This document shows, one piece after another, positions 1 to 12,589 of a DNA stretch of 64,000 bases. Within the stretch, counting starts at the first letter, position 1; the number at the start of each line of letters is the position of its first letter. This DNA comes from Fasciola hepatica (taxonomy: Eukaryota > Platyhelminthes > Trematoda > Plagiorchiida > Fasciolidae). The translations under genes and the position numbers were made by a program. The stretch spans positions 1,302,001-1,366,000 of the forward strand of contig CANUEZ040000213.1 of assembly GCA_948099385.1 (NCBI GenBank). The letters are read 5' to 3'. A model generated the notes under the pieces. It saw nothing but the letters and a program-made list of their open reading frames with translations. It ran no database searches and was not told where the DNA came from.

Positions 1-855
1 GCCTAACCATGGTGAATGCACAGGTAGAAAGAAGAGGGCATAAATTCAATTGAGCCATTTTAATGGAACAACGGTATGTCATCAGTAGTGCAGATATTGT
101 TGTCCCCTGTTGGGGTGCTGCAAGGATACCCTAAAGCGGTCTTGGTAACAGTTAAGTCTCCGTTTGTGTGACCTACCGTGTACTCGCATCCCGCGTTATC
201 CGCCTAGCAAGTCAAGTAACACGTTCACGTATTTTTGTGTCCGTGCAAGTGATTTGCTTCAGTGATTGTCTTCATTTTGGAACTAGTCGTTGGCCTGGCT
301 CGGGAGTCAATCTGTCATCGACCTGCATGCTAACTCAGTCCCAAATCATTGGAACAAATTAGCTTGTGTGCTTGTTATGGTTCTATCATGCTCTAGGCCT
401 CCAAGATAAAACGCTTGAGGTGGACTAAGAATAGGCCCTTCTATGTCACACACCCTCTCCCAACTCACCCACTCACTAACCTGTAGGGTAAATTGATTCA
501 CATGAAACTCATCGAAGCTTGACTCGACTAAATAGTATACTTTCAAAAGCAGCCCGATGCATGGTACTGGCGATTAGGAGCGGCAGTTTCGTTCCAGGTG
601 CACAAGGATGGACATTAATATAACCTATGAATCACATTTGGTGCAATAAGAGGTTGGTTGCTTGCCTTTATTTGGCAGATCAATATTCTTGAAATGATTT
701 AAGTCAAGGTGGGCCCATCACACTATCAGAAGTCAAGGAGTGGCGGGCAGTTCCGTAATTACAGTCTAGATTTGCCTATAAATTAATCTGACTTGCTTTG
801 TAGTTCCTTAGTCAAGTGAACGCACAAAGCAAACATATCATTTTATCTAGTACAG

Positions 856-974
856 CAAAGTACATCAATTCAGGGGGGGGGACACTGTCAGTGAAAAGCT
901 ACCAAAAGGGGAAGTGTTCCGCGTGGCAGAAGATTCGGAGGCACCTAAAACAGATTTAATTCTTGACAGCAACC
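856..974 (+). pseudogene. Copy A of the 117-nt candidate exon, frameshifted
   Basis: This is the counterpart of the exon at 22,556-22,672. The AG acceptor and the GTGAGT donor are still present. The run of G residues near 873-882 is two bases longer than in B and C, giving 119 nt and a frameshift. The pyrimidine tract normally upstream of the acceptor has been removed by a deletion whose junction lies at about 849. Read as a broken copy. Confidence 0.45.
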
Positions 975-2454
975 GTGAGTTGTGCGTACGACCGCAGGCC
1001 AGAGGTTCATTTCAAAAAACACGTACAAACGTGTGAGTCGTACCAGACTTTCCGAACACTCATTCCTTGGCTAGGATGCACCTTATCATTGGCATCAGCG
1101 ATTCGGCATCACCAAGAACCTGATCGGAGAGACAAATAGTAGTGCGCAGAACAACTTGACAAGCTTGTTACAGTCCACTTGGCCTGTATCAACATTTGTG
1201 AGACAAAACAAACTTCGCTGCAGGACAAACCAACGTCCACTCTTTAGTGTAATAAGTTGACCTTCCATCTGGAGAGTTTATCCGAAGGATATCTTTGCGG
1301 AAGATGTTGTTTAGTATTTTAATAATGTATCAAAATAATAACAATACAGGAAGTCGCTGTGCACAAAATTATTAGAGAATAAAACATGACGGAAAAGTAT
1401 AATTGTCCGACTTGCAGTCGATGTTATCCACTAGTTAAATGAAGAAAACTTATGCAAATGGAAGAGAACGATTAACTTGATAACTGAGGGACTGATTGAG
1501 TCATTGATAGCATATTGGTTTGATTGTTTTGTTGATTGATTACCCAATGTGGGCGCTTCCTAGTGACGTTAAATGAGGTTTGAATTTCGTAAACCTTGTC
1601 TAACAAATGAAGACCGTGCTGGGGTTGAGTGTCCCAATTTCCGAGATCTTCTACTGAGGTTAATTCAATAAAAAGTTTTGTTTATCTGGCTAACTAAACT
1701 ATTTTGAAAACTTCTAGTCAAACACGTTCAGAACAAGTGACAGGTTTCGGCTAAGCCACACGCACTAATGATAAGAAAGAAGCCTTTGACAAAGAAGAAT
1801 GTAGAAGCGTCTGTAGCACGAGTGCGGTTTAATCCCTTGAGCATACTCCTTTCTTTCGACTGCACATGCTGTTCTGCAGTATTACGAAATGGAAGCTAAT
1901 GCTTAGAAAACAAACAAACCCGTATGTGGTTATCTCGGCTTTTTGTCCGTGCGTATTTTGTGAACGTTTCCAGATAGGTGGGAGTTAAAACGATACTCAT
2001 ATGATTCTGCACTCCGTTAACTAGCACGTCCGCTTCAATGTGGAGTTCCTTAGTGCAGTTATTGGAATCCTATTCAAAACGAGTTGAAGCGCCTGGTCGA
2101 AAGCTGCAACAGACTCATTTCGGAGGATCGTAGGTGTAAGTGGTCGGTTCCATAACTCTTCTATGGAAACTACCAACAGGCTGCAAGTCACTTCGTGCCT
2201 GTGTTATTAAGCTGTATTTCATTGTACCAACATTTTCTAGCACATTGAAATTTTTCCTATCGAGCGGCCACGTAAATGGTGAACCTCATATGATCTTTCA
2301 GAACTCCTGCAGTTAGTCCTTTTCTTAATGGCTATTGTAGCTTTAAAGATTAATATTATTATTAATATTATTTCTGCCCTTTGTCCATGTATCTCACATT
2401 GGTACTTGAATAAAACGCGGGCCTTGAAGGCAGCACGAATAACATTGCCATAAG

Positions 2455-2659
2455 CTAAATGTGTTGTCGGTGGATAGGACTATACCTGATGACCTTAAAA
2501 GGAGAGTTCAGCTCACCGGTAGTGGAATTTATCATTTCCATGTGGATCATCATGGGGCAGATAGATTTTTTTATGCCGCCCCTAATAATGGGAAATCTAT
2601 TCCTGATAAAATCAGCCGCTCATTCCAAGATGCCCAGAAAAGAACTCTACCTCCTTTGG
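2455..2659 (+). CDS. Candidate internal exon, 205 nt, copy A
   Basis: Sixty-eight codons plus one base are open between an AG at 2,453-2,454 and a good GGTGAGTT donor at 2,659/2,660. The peptide begins LNVLSVDRTIPDDLK and contains YHFHVDHHGADRFFY and IPDKISRS. Against B and C, two of the three base changes are synonymous (GTG/GTC and AAA/AAG) and one changes Leu to Phe. The acceptor lacks a strong pyrimidine tract, which lowers confidence. The histidine-rich HVDHH segment is distinctive, but the family was not recognised. Confidence 0.45.
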
Positions 2660-3379
2660 GTGAGTTCGAAAGCGGCAGTTCATTGCCTTTAAGTCCGTTA
2701 AAAATATCATTGAATTGCTGACCACATAAAGGGAGGAATGACCAATGAAACTCAGTGTTGTTTAATCAGCTTGGTTTAAGGTACGAGAAACATTTTCAGA
2801 CGAAGCGACTAAACCTGTAAATAAATGAAAACTCAGTTTTACACTGAAAATCAACTTACGCATAAACAGTGGTTTGTTGGACAAACAGTAGACTGCAAAA
2901 AAGAAGAAAATCACTGTCCATTCACTCACAAATATATCTATGCGAAAAGCTAGTTCTGTGTACCAATAGAAAAACAAATGAGCATTTGCCATTTGATTCG
3001 CGAACACACTTCGATGTTTGACAGCTTCGAGTTCATCCGAATGGCTGCCACGGCGGACTTGTTATATTCCTGCTCCAAATTTCACAGTAAGGGTCATTGG
3101 TTCTTTTTTATCCACTTCATAATCTATTTTGATTAGGCCTTCTGACCTTTGCTCTTCATTCATCTGCAGATTAGAATTAAAACACATGTTTATCAACTAA
3201 AATCGTAAAACTATTCACACTGCAACAAAAATCAAGCAACTTCGGATGATGGTGTGCTAGCTGATATTTTACCGACAGTCTGTTTACCGGTATTTCTCTC
3301 TTGGTTTTCATGAATACGTCTAACATAAGACGTTCCCACCTTGCCTCATGGGTAATGGGTTATCAATTGTTTCCTCAGA

Positions 3380-3562
3380 TCTTTTTTCAGCATGTTTTAC
3401 GTTGTGTACAAGTCACCCATCACCAGCACCATCATCGTTGTGGTCTACAGAGAATTTCACAAGATCATCTTGTGTCATATTTTGTTGAGTTTATTGCCCA
3501 AAAGTAGATTTGTAGCTGTCTCACTCACTGTTATATTTCGCGCTGATTTAGTTTGTCTATGA
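3380..3562 (+). pseudogene. Copy A of the hydrophobic last exon, frameshifted
   Basis: The acceptor TTTCCTCAG is retained at about 3,378. One extra T in the following T-run puts the conserved VVYKSP reading frame out of phase with the splice site. An internal ATG could still open the remainder. Confidence 0.3.
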
Positions 3563-4368
3563 CAAACAAAAATACACATTTGAACCTAGGGTTTGATCAA
3601 AATCTGCCACCATCCACCGGTTTGTGCTAGAAGTAGGGATGAGAAATTCGTAGGGGGTAAGACCGAGACACAAAGAACATTTCTATCTTTGAAAAGTGTT
3701 TGGAAGTAGACGACGTTGAGTAGGTCGTTTTTTGGTGCTTGGTTTTTGGAAATTCTCCAGGATAGGCCATCAGAAATCCACACAAATACAGGTTTTCAAG
3801 AAGTAGTTTGACCCCTCTGTAGTATATGGAACATGTGCTCATCACTTCGTTACCCAAAAGAGGCAAAATCTTATGAAAGTGCATGATTTAGTTGGAAATA
3901 CGACAACTGAGTCGTTTCAGATAAGTACCAACTCCTTTACTAGATTGGTTCTAATTGAATAGGAAACAAATCATTTGGACGAACAGTAGTTGTGGAATAT
4001 TTGTTCAATTTCATGGGTACCTCAGAAGACCTAGTACTTCAAAGGCAAACAGAAACGCTCTTGGCAAATAAGATATTCGTTTTTACACCAAGAACACTCT
4101 GGTATCTTCACTCCGTATACATCAGTCAAAATAGCGGAAATGATATTTCTTCGGTGAAGCAAACATGACTATTGAGTTAATACCATATGGACCTGAAAGG
4201 ATTCCACCACCACGGATGATGATAATGGGAGTGCAGGTTCAGTTCGCTCCTCTGCCCTACCACGAGTACAAGCTCATGCACCAGTTGACACCCAATGACA
4301 TAAGACTATAAAATCTACTGATTTTAAACCTAATTTATGAAAGCTAATGTGAGGGTATGGGCTGACTC

Positions 4369-4629
4369 ATGGTCGATAGCAAGCCATGTCCCGTCAGTAA
4401 TCGGCATGTCAGCGCCTGGTCGGAATCCAAGTCAGTGCTTGTGCCAGCGGATGCTCGAATGACAATGCAGCGAATCGATGAGACGCGAACGGATTCCCGT
4501 CAAATGGCAGCTGGTCGTGTGATCAATCAACCAATAAGAGGACAGGCTACTTATGCGTTGCAACGACTGACGTCAATGATTGTTTCTTCCTATATAAACG
4601 ATGTGTTTCTAGCTGATAAAATAAGATGA
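4369..4629 (+). other. Conserved 86-codon open frame with promoter-like core, copy A
   Basis: This frame is GC-richer than its surroundings. The encoded peptide is Met-, Arg- and Ser-rich, and A and B differ at only one residue near the end. The same DNA carries CCAAT, TGACGTCA and TATATAA boxes in promoter order, so the low divergence may reflect regulatory rather than coding function. It lies in a 0.75-kb segment that arm C lacks. No protein family recognised. Confidence 0.3.
4531..4597 (+). promoter_or_regulatory. CCAAT - CRE - TATA promoter-like core, copy A
   Basis: CCAAT is at 4,531-4,535, a perfect cAMP-response-type palindrome TGACGTCA at 4,568-4,575, and TATATAA at 4,591-4,597. The order and spacing fit a polymerase II core promoter with a start near 4,620-4,630. 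All three boxes are seen directly; function is inferred. Confidence 0.4.
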
Positions 4630-4639
4630 TTCGTAAGCG

Positions 4640-6500
4640 GAATAGACTTCTCACTAGAGCTGGTGGAACGCAACGAAACAGCTTACTCTCTATAACCAAG
4701 ACTTTAGATAATTAGAAGATCCATGGATAATTCTGTGTCACTGGTAAGTACTTATAACACATTTCATTGATGCACCTTTTCTCTAGACACTCAAAAAGTA
4801 GCATATGTGAAAATGTTTCACGCTATGGTCGCCTTAGATTATGAAAGAATTTGGAGTTCAGAATGCAAGTAGTCGCCCCTAACTAGGTTCAGTTTTGAAG
4901 CGACCCTCACCAAACAGTTAGCCTTGCAATTGCTCTGTCAATACTTTTGAAAATGAGGGTTGATTGTAGCATAGGCTAGTGTTCTTCAACGGTCAGTCAG
5001 TGTAGCAAGGCAATCGAATGATATGTTTCGTCATGTTCCACAAGAGAACGAACAAAATGGGGCAGTAAAACACATCATACCGTTATCTAATTTGGCATTT
5101 TTAAACCACAGACCATTCCAAAATCCGTCCCATACAACTGTTTCTTACCTCACTTGATTCTTTAGTGAATATGAAGCTTTCTAAGGTGTCCGTCTGTATC
5201 AGCACGAAGATGCTGAAAGCAAAGACCCGCTGGTTGGCCGACCTTAGGTAATTTGTCCTTCGCTGAAAGGCCTAAAGCTTAACGTCCTAAAGCAGGTTAT
5301 ACAGCTTGCTACAAAGAAATGCTGTGTGCATACCAAAAGAGTCGCATCCTGATTGCATAAACAATAATTAGTGACCAGTTGAGAATAGTTGACAGCTTTA
5401 AGCAAGTCATTATGGGAGTTATAACGGTTGTTGTGGGAGACCAGTGGAGAGACCAGTCACATGAAGGGCACTGGAAGCCGGACTAACTTTCTTCAACTTA
5501 TTACCCTTGTCTCTGCCACAAAATGTGACCATACACGGAAGGACGAATGAACTGCGCTAAGATATGTAATCTTTTACTTCAAGGTTGCTAGACCTGGGAA
5601 ATGCCCTTTTTCCTCTGTCGTGAGGTATTGCGGGCACCATATCACAGCGGATACGTAATCTAACATTGCCTCCGTCATGTTCCTTCATGTTTTCATTTTA
5701 AGTCATCTTAGATGCCGTGCCGATAAAATATGCTTTATCGGGCCTAAAGCTTGAAGCATTGAAAGTAAGCCTGTTTGGTAATTGACGTTCTAATATACGT
5801 TAGACTACGATACAAAGAAGACTGTCAACTTTTAGTTTCTTCCCAGGGATTAACTATAAGCTTCCCTCACTACTTATAACCCAATTTTCCAAGATGTTCA
5901 TCTTTTAAACGGAAGGGACAGATTCCATGAACATAACAGTTGACGGTATATTTAGTGGTTGCAGATGACCACTTTGAAATCGGGAATGGATTAGTCATAT
6001 ACCAGTCAGGACTTGTAACAAGTGTTATCTACCTTGGAATATGAACATGGGTAGCATCTTTCAGGACAGCCACGAGCTAAAGATTCCAAATACGTAGTAC
6101 AAACTTTGAACCGCATTGATTGAGGGCTTCAATTTAGAGTTTCTATTTCCAAGTCTTTAGCACGACGACCTTGCTCAAACAAAACTCAGAACGTGTGGAT
6201 ATACCCTAGGGAATAATGATTTCGATTACTGATAGGTGCGTATCCTTTCTCATTTAAGGAGAACTTATTCAGCATGAAAAGCAAACATTTCACAGACAGA
6301 CTAGTTTACAATTTATCCTGCAGGTTCACAACAGTTTACCATTTATAAAATAAATCATTTTTAGTTTAAGGAAATTGCACTCGGGTTTATGAACATACCT
6401 CTTGGAATATGACTGTTTAGCTCTAAACCGAGGACCAGAAAGAGAACAGCGACTGACATGTTTGCTGAGCAAGTTTGAAACTGACAAGAAGGATGATAAT
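4640..6500. other. No gene seen (A copy; also B 27,360-29,220 and C 46,560-48,280)
   Basis: AT-rich sequence conserved among the three copies with scattered substitutions and small indels. A small stem CCGATAAA...TTTATCGG is present near 5,720. I see no exon with paired splice sites, RNA gene or element motif. Confidence 0.6.
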
Positions 6501-7375
6501 ATTATTAAATTTATTTTGCTTAATATATTCCGCTATAACGAGCGTATCCAATAGAATCGTGTGTGCGAATAATCACGTGAGCGATAACGGAACGAATGAT
6601 GTTTGCCAGTAGATCGTCTAACGACACACTCTGTTCAAAATGACCCAGGAAAGTGCAGTTCCTCTGCCGTACATTTATGTAATTTTCACCTTCGTTTTTC
6701 AAGCTTTTATAGTAAACACTTGCACACACCCACACCAGTATTACCGAACGAAATGCATCGGACTGTTCAACCCACTGCTCGGGTCATCGTGATTAATCCA
6801 TCACGTACTGAACAACTCCTTTCGGCCAAATATTTTGTTTTGATTTCCGCGCTCTCATCGAATCATTCAAACTAATAAATTTTCCATTTATTTGAAGTAT
6901 TGGAAAACTCTGTCTAGGATACCAGGAATCAATTCTATCACAATCTCAATGAAAATTTCCATTGATTCATGAAAACGCATGCTGCACAAAGAAAATTCTT
7001 TTCACTTCATCCTTTAAGCATTTACTACGTAGTACGGAGTAACTGGGAATAAATATAGTTCTAGATAATATGATTCATCATTTGCAAATAGTTCTAGATA
7101 ACAGAGTTGAATAAACATGCAATAAGTCCGGGGTCTCTACTACATACTAAAATCTAATGATCCTTTTCAACTTTGGTGTGAAATTATATGTGAATTGTGT
7201 GGCCAGTAAGAAGGAGTAGACATGTGCTAAAGTTGGGTGCGTGAAATGTCATAAGACTGATGAGTTTGACAATAGAAATTACAGAGGGAAACTCTTGTTA
7301 TGACCACGGAAACAACAACAACGATTCCACAAGACCGTCCCACGAAACTGGTATTGTTGTTGCCGTGGCTCTCAC

Positions 7376-7584
7376 CTTCGAACTTCTACGGCTTCTGCTA
7401 TCATACGTAACTGCCTACGTGGTCGTTTGCTGTGAACTGCACAAGTGGTCAGGACCGTCACCGCATCGATTGGCTGTCTACTATCAAACAAGTGTTGCAA
7501 GATTGTGTCTTTGTTAGTGTGAACTGTTCCCTTGCGAAGAAGGATAGGAAAATGTCCTTCTGTCTCTGGGAACGAGAAACATAC
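7376..7584 (-). CDS. Candidate internal exon, 209 nt, copy A
   Basis: Inverted relative to the C copy, with the same length and the GTGAGAG donor. The frame is open, with Leu to Phe near the start and Ile to Asn after HT. Confidence 0.35.
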
Positions 7585-7972
7585 CTGTCCACGGGATTAT
7601 TGTTTGAATGAGTGCAAAAGTAATTACAACTGGTTCCTGGGCCCGTGAATAGTTCGCAAATTCGCCTACTTCAATAATTACAAATATTCGTTTCTCTTTG
7701 CAACCTTATTTTTTTCCTTTGGGTAAATAAGATTTGTCATTTACACGGGCTTCGACATTTATTCTTCTTCTACATAGAAATTTCATATTCCCGGAGCCGT
7801 CTCAGATTTCTACATGAGTTTTCGCATCGAATGCATCTGGTCACTGGCGGATGATCTCTTATTCATGATTATCTTTGGTTCATTGTTTCGACTTTGAGCG
7901 CTTTTGTTTCCCATCTGATATAAAAGGAGTGGCCACTTTTGAAGAAATCCTAATTATGTTGATATGCTAGTC

Positions 7973-8005
7973 CTGGCAGTATTTGACCCGAGTCGAATCA
8001 TCACA
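7973..8005 (+). pseudogene. Copy A remnant: last 33 nt of the 151-nt exon
   Basis: The sequence from CTGGCAGTATTTGACC to the CACAG/GTATGTG donor is retained. Everything upstream, including the acceptor, was removed by a roughly 0.75-kb deletion whose junction is at about 7,972. Confidence 0.5.
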
Positions 8006-8009
8006 GGTA

Positions 8010-9325
8010 TGTGAATTGCCGGGTCATAGCAGAATGTTTTTTACAATGAAATATGAGCTTTTCTGATCCACCAGTTAGTGGTTTATACTTCTCGGGTGTG
8101 AACTGCTAACGACCGAGTTCTACGCGTAACGGTTGACCTTTCCCAACTGAACCTTGTCTATTCATAAGATATGGGCTTAGGGCTATTTCACGAAAATCTC
8201 ACAGTCAAACTGGTGTATTACGCTGCAGTAGTTCTCAAGGGCAATGTCAAGTGGGTTCTCCATACGATGGTGTTGATATGACCGGGATTTTGAGACCTCG
8301 GAACTGCCGTATACAAGTGTGGAACTCATAATGCTGCACCTTTGATTCAAGTTCCATTAAGGATTCAAAGCATCTGAAGTGCAGCTGATAGCGAAACAGC
8401 TGTGACGTTCTTTCGTGGAGTTCCAGTGGGTAATAAGCGTTGACACTAGATGCTGAATCTTATCGTATAACAGAAACTAGCAAAGTATCACATGGATAAT
8501 TTTTACATGGTCGGACTGATAACTGAGAGTTAGTATCACAATAATTTAAGGCACGTCTTCATCGCTCAAGTTATACCTCCGAATACCAGTGACGGGCAAC
8601 TGGGAGAAAGCACTATTTGAAGGTAATTTATTCAGGCCGCTCTTTCAGAAGTGTCTTGCTTTTTTCATTCGAAAACATGACTCATGTCATTCATTGAAAC
8701 GATTCAGGATAGAAAACAAGCTTGCTTTTGGTGTTTTATCCAAGGTTTATTTACATCACGTTGTATAAATCAAGCATACAAAAGAAATTCTTGTTTCGTT
8801 GTGAGCGGAAAGAGGTCTTCCCGTGTTAACTGACTTTTCTGAATTTTTATAATGAGCTACAATGAGGTAAGACGTTCACTAACAGAGTTCACGTTGAAGC
8901 TGTCGCAAATCATGAAAGCGATGGATCAGGGACCTGCAGGGATGGTTTTGTGAGTTGTTCAACCCAGAAGAGATCCATTTCTCCATGATGTTTGCCTTTT
9001 TGGTTCGGCTGCTTGTGATCTGGCTGTTTGATCAGATCTGCCAAGCCAGAAGTGTTCTTCGTCTAGTTCGACCAAATCACGACAGCTCTCAGCCCGTGTA
9101 TAAACCAGGGTAATTGTCGTTCTCAGTTTTTCAATCGAAAAGGGTTTCTTGTTACACGAACACAGTGCTTTGTCTAACAGGAGCGTATAGAATGACGTAC
9201 GCAGTGGATAATCATCTATGTGTAACAAAGCATCATTCAAGAAAATCAAGTGGTAATTTGAAGAAGGAAGTCAACAGAATTGGATCGCAAGGTGTAGTCC
9301 GGAACATTTATCTGTTGCAAACATT
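8010..9325. other. Arm A: gene-free stretch and an unmatched 340-bp piece
   Basis: 8,010-8,985 matches arm C with no recognisable gene. From 8,987 to 9,325 the sequence is unique in the window and sits where arm C carries the 2.6-kb PLE-bearing segment. A 96-codon - strand frame there (8,959-9,249) crosses the junction and is likely chance. Confidence 0.5.
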
Positions 9326-9334
9326 TTATTGTTG

Positions 9335-10235
9335 CAATCATCTACTGCCACGTTGCCCTGTCGCAGATATTCATAACAATTTAAGTCATCCATAGAAGAC
9401 CTTGTAAACTCACAGGTTACCAGCTGACAAGCGACATCGTTATGAATTGGTGCTATCACGGGCAGAAAAGCAAAATGCCAGATGACGCACTGCTCCTGGT
9501 CTCTCGCCGCCGGATTTTGACAGTCTCGGCGTTATATGAAACAATGTGCGTTCTCTGTTTGACAATCTCAAGGACCCAACTTCTAACCTGTTGCTCACGC
9601 ATTCCGAAATACTTATGTGCCATGCCTCCAAGAAACTTGACCTAAGGCTGACATAGACAAATTCATGGTGGAAATCGGAAACGTTTTACGCCGCCATTGG
9701 TACAGACGGAACTATACAAAAAGATTTAGTTGGTAGCCTTGCCACCTATATAAAATCCACACGACACAGCAGGACTAGTGTCTCAATTCCCCATGGTTCT
9801 ACTCTATGGTCACAACACAACTTTAATCAACAACAACCAAAACATCAAGAAGTTTAGTCAAAAGAACATTTCGCAGTCGAAACTATAAAACACTGATGTT
9901 AAATCTGCTGCCCTTTGAAAATGATTTACTTCCATCTCAGAAGAGTAATCTTACTCATCCCAAAACAATCACGAAGGAAAGAGTAATTAGCATTCAAAAT
10001 ATACAAAACACTTGAGGTTCCTTGACTACCAACCAAAATCTGGACTAGATTTTATCCCGAAATTTTCTGCACTTCTAGAACATATGGTTTGGGAGCAATC
10101 TTTTCTGTGACCAACAGAATGGCCACCCGTCTGACGACCTCGGCGTAGACCAAGAAAATGTCCAATACCTTCGTTACACGACGATGCTAATGACATCCCG
10201 ACTATCGTGAAGTGTAGAAATTCCCGAGCAGGTTT
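9335..10235 (+). repeat. Tract nearly identical between A and C
   Basis: Only about five differences were counted against 40,745-39,843, compared with about 5% over the next 300 bp and 2-3% just before it. Open frames on both strands are preserved simply because the DNA is nearly identical. Possible gene-conversion tract. Confidence 0.65.
9696..9755 (+). promoter_or_regulatory. Inverted CCAAT and TATA box, arm A
   Basis: ATTGG at 9,696-9,700 is followed by TATATAAAA at 9,747-9,755. The same pair is kept in arm C on the - strand (TATA at about 40,321-40,329). No convincing coding region follows directly. Confidence 0.25.
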
Positions 10236-10824
10236 TCAAGCCTTTCGAATTCACCAAATTCGTCATGTCTGCTGAAGCAAGTGGTCTACTTTCAGCAGTA
10301 CACAAATACGAAATAGGGCCTCAGCGAACAAATAACTACGGTAATTACCGTTCACTCGACTCATTCCCAGCCCAGACCGTTGGCTTCCAGCCGCAATGAT
10401 GCCCATACCGGGAACGGAACGAGAGCCATGGATTTCCTTCAAATATTACTCTGCTCATCAGTATTGAATATGCAGTGCTTCATTGTCTCGCGACTAATCA
10501 CAAGTTTCTACAACTGAAGCAGCAGCGAGCTTAGTAAATTTCATTTCCAATTCCATCAGTGACAAATGTAAATCCGTTAGATGTGTCCTTCTAGATTAAG
10601 TATCAGCATTTTACTTTAAGCCAAGTTCCTTACTTTTCAAAAGCTTGAGTCGTTTAGTTGCTCTAACTGCCTATTGTTTGAAAGACTAATTCCCGTGTAG
10701 AACATACTGTACCAAATGCGGAAAAAAGGTTAGCTAAACACTCTTAATCAGTGTCAAAGTTTTTCAAGGAACTGTTCTTGCTCAATATTTCTCATCGTTC
10801 TACATTTGCGACTTAAAAGTATCC

Positions 10825-10950
10825 CACTCGGCTGCTCTGTTCAAATACGGCGATGACGTCATTTTGGCTCGGTCAGACTGGTTTTCGCATGCTGAAACGA
10901 CGGTTGGGAAACTGCCTCGATTATTCTTGGAAATTAATAAATTACAGTGA
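10825..10950 (+). mobile_element. Possible reverse-transcriptase motif fragment
   Basis: The frame encodes LFKYGDDVILARSDW, resembling the [FY]xDD catalytic block of a reverse transcriptase with the usual hydrophobic flank, then stops at 10,948. A downstream frame at about 11,460-11,570 contains FHIIFHCPMW, which resembles the Cys/His end of some non-LTR elements. The fragments are in different frames. Weak evidence for a dead non-LTR element. Confidence 0.3.
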
Positions 10951-12189
10951 TTCACTGCTCCTCGGTTTGCCGCTTATTCATTCGTACGCCAGTACGCACT
11001 TCAACCTCTTCGATACTGCTTGTCCATTACTCCCTCGGTTTACTTGGAAAGGACAACATTATACTTGGTATAGGTTTGATCTTTACCAGAAATTTTACTG
11101 AAATAGTCTTAAGAGACCTCACATCAAATGTATATGACAATCGCCTAACAGCATCAGTCGTATTTGCAGGTAAGATGGAGGAGACTTTACATACCAAATA
11201 TTATGACTTTTTTCTCAGGTGACTGTGTTTTATTCCGTCTCACTAACTCTAGTGAGAAAACCCTTCTGCCGTTGAGCGATCTCGTTTATCAACGAAAAAC
11301 AAAGAATATATATAGGCTGTTTTCTGCGGTATACATGACTGACCATTCATGTGACTTTTATCATTTTTGTGGTATTCACTCACTAAGACAGTGTACATAC
11401 CTGCGCGCAATATGTGAAACACTACAGTACGTCGTGTGCCGTACCCGTGTACTGATTCCTTGGCTTCCTGTGCAGGATAATACTACATTATTCCATATAA
11501 TATTCCACTGTCCCATGTGGCCACAAGTGGCCCACAACACATTGGCTCAACTTGTGTGGGCAACCACCCCTTGAGGCTTAAGCAACGCTGACAAGATTCA
11601 TCACATTTCGGTCAGTCCACTCCTTCGATTGGTTGTCCTATCGCCCGAGTTTGTGTCGTCTCAAGCCTTGGGGCTTGGTATCGCTCCAGCTCTAACTGCC
11701 AAAGTGACTTGGCTGTCCACCAAAGCTGAATTAACACACATCAATCTATCCCCCTTTGTTACCTAGAAATTCTGTAGGTCCATTCCATTCTCGTATTTTG
11801 ACAAATAAGGGTGAGATTTTATCTGAACCATTAACCCATTCTTGTTTGGATAGTCTTTCCTTCCTTTTTGGACGACTGAAGAACACCACAAATCCTGGCT
11901 CAAGCAGTGGGATTATTTCAAGTGATTCATACGCAAGCCGGTAAATCACAATATATTATTGCAAGTGAAGGGATTGGACCAGTCGGAGAAAGTGTTCTCG
12001 AAATGTGCTCAGTGGACATAACGGTACAATTGAAACAGCTCACACACCCAGCCATCATAAAAGAACGTAACTATTACATTAAGTTCCTTACGAAAATGGC
12101 ACTGGCGAGAGATCACTTTTAGTTCCTTGAGGAACGTAGTAGGGGTCTGTATTTCCGAAGCTGTACTTTACTGTTTTGACAAGCAACCG

Positions 12190-12583
12190 GCTATTCATAT
12201 CGAGCGTGTCATTTCGATTCCAAGCACCTAATGCGCAAGATACTGTGTGTATACATACTGTGGAGTCAGAAAGTACATTTGTGTCACCTCGTTTTCCTGG
12301 TCAATTACCATTGGAAGAAATGCAATTCTTTGACGAATATGTTCCGTCAAATGTGCAAAAACGAGTGAATTCAAAACGTCAAATCTTTTCCAAACGGATA
12401 GAGGAATTGTTACCAACGAGTAAGTTCCCATCGGAAGCTGAAAGTTTTATGCAAAATGTATCTGAACTGGAGCTAGATAATACATTGCTAGAGGTGTTAT
12501 CTTTGGGACCCAAATTCTGCTGCCTTAGCAACCAGTGTTTTTCCCTGAAAATAAGATCCAATCATGTAATTATTTCAGCCTAA
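12190..12583 (+). mobile_element. Penelope-like element fragment, N-terminal side
   Basis: The open frame ends with ELELDNTLLEVLSLGPKFCC. A leucine-rich stretch leading into LxLGPKF is typical of the region upstream of the reverse transcriptase in Penelope-like elements. No downstream catalytic motifs follow. It lies in island U, about 1 kb before the long inverted repeat at 13,529. Confidence 0.5.
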
Positions 12584-12589
12584 AAAATT

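Larger units (their letters stand above)
1..10600 (+). repeat. Arm A: third copy of the B/C duplicated unit
   Basis: This segment aligns along its whole length, inverted, with 54,249-39,476 (arm C). About 850-8,242 also aligns directly with arm B. It is the most deleted copy. Relative to C/B it lacks about 0.87 kb at 849, 0.28 kb near 1,057, 0.74 kb at 1,733 and 0.75 kb at 7,973, and it has unrelated sequence at 8,987-9,325 where C holds a PLE. At several diagnostic sites (e.g. 2,471, 2,596, 2,622, 2,745) B and C share a base that A lacks, so A split off first. Homology to C probably continues left of the window. Seen directly by alignment; boundaries are good to about 20 bp. Confidence 0.93.

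Noticed and set aside
2344..2372. AT-rich run (TTAATATTATTATTAATATTA) as a replication origin or regulatory palindrome
   Set aside because: Simple AT-rich microsatellite-like sequence present in every copy; nothing else supports a function.
9440..9645. Overlapping conserved frames on both strands in A and C
   Set aside because: They are identical in both arms only because the DNA is over 99% identical there; this gives no coding evidence.
11164..11574. 136-codon + strand frame in island U
   Set aside because: No clear family; a short Cys/His block could be non-LTR debris, but not enough to call a gene.
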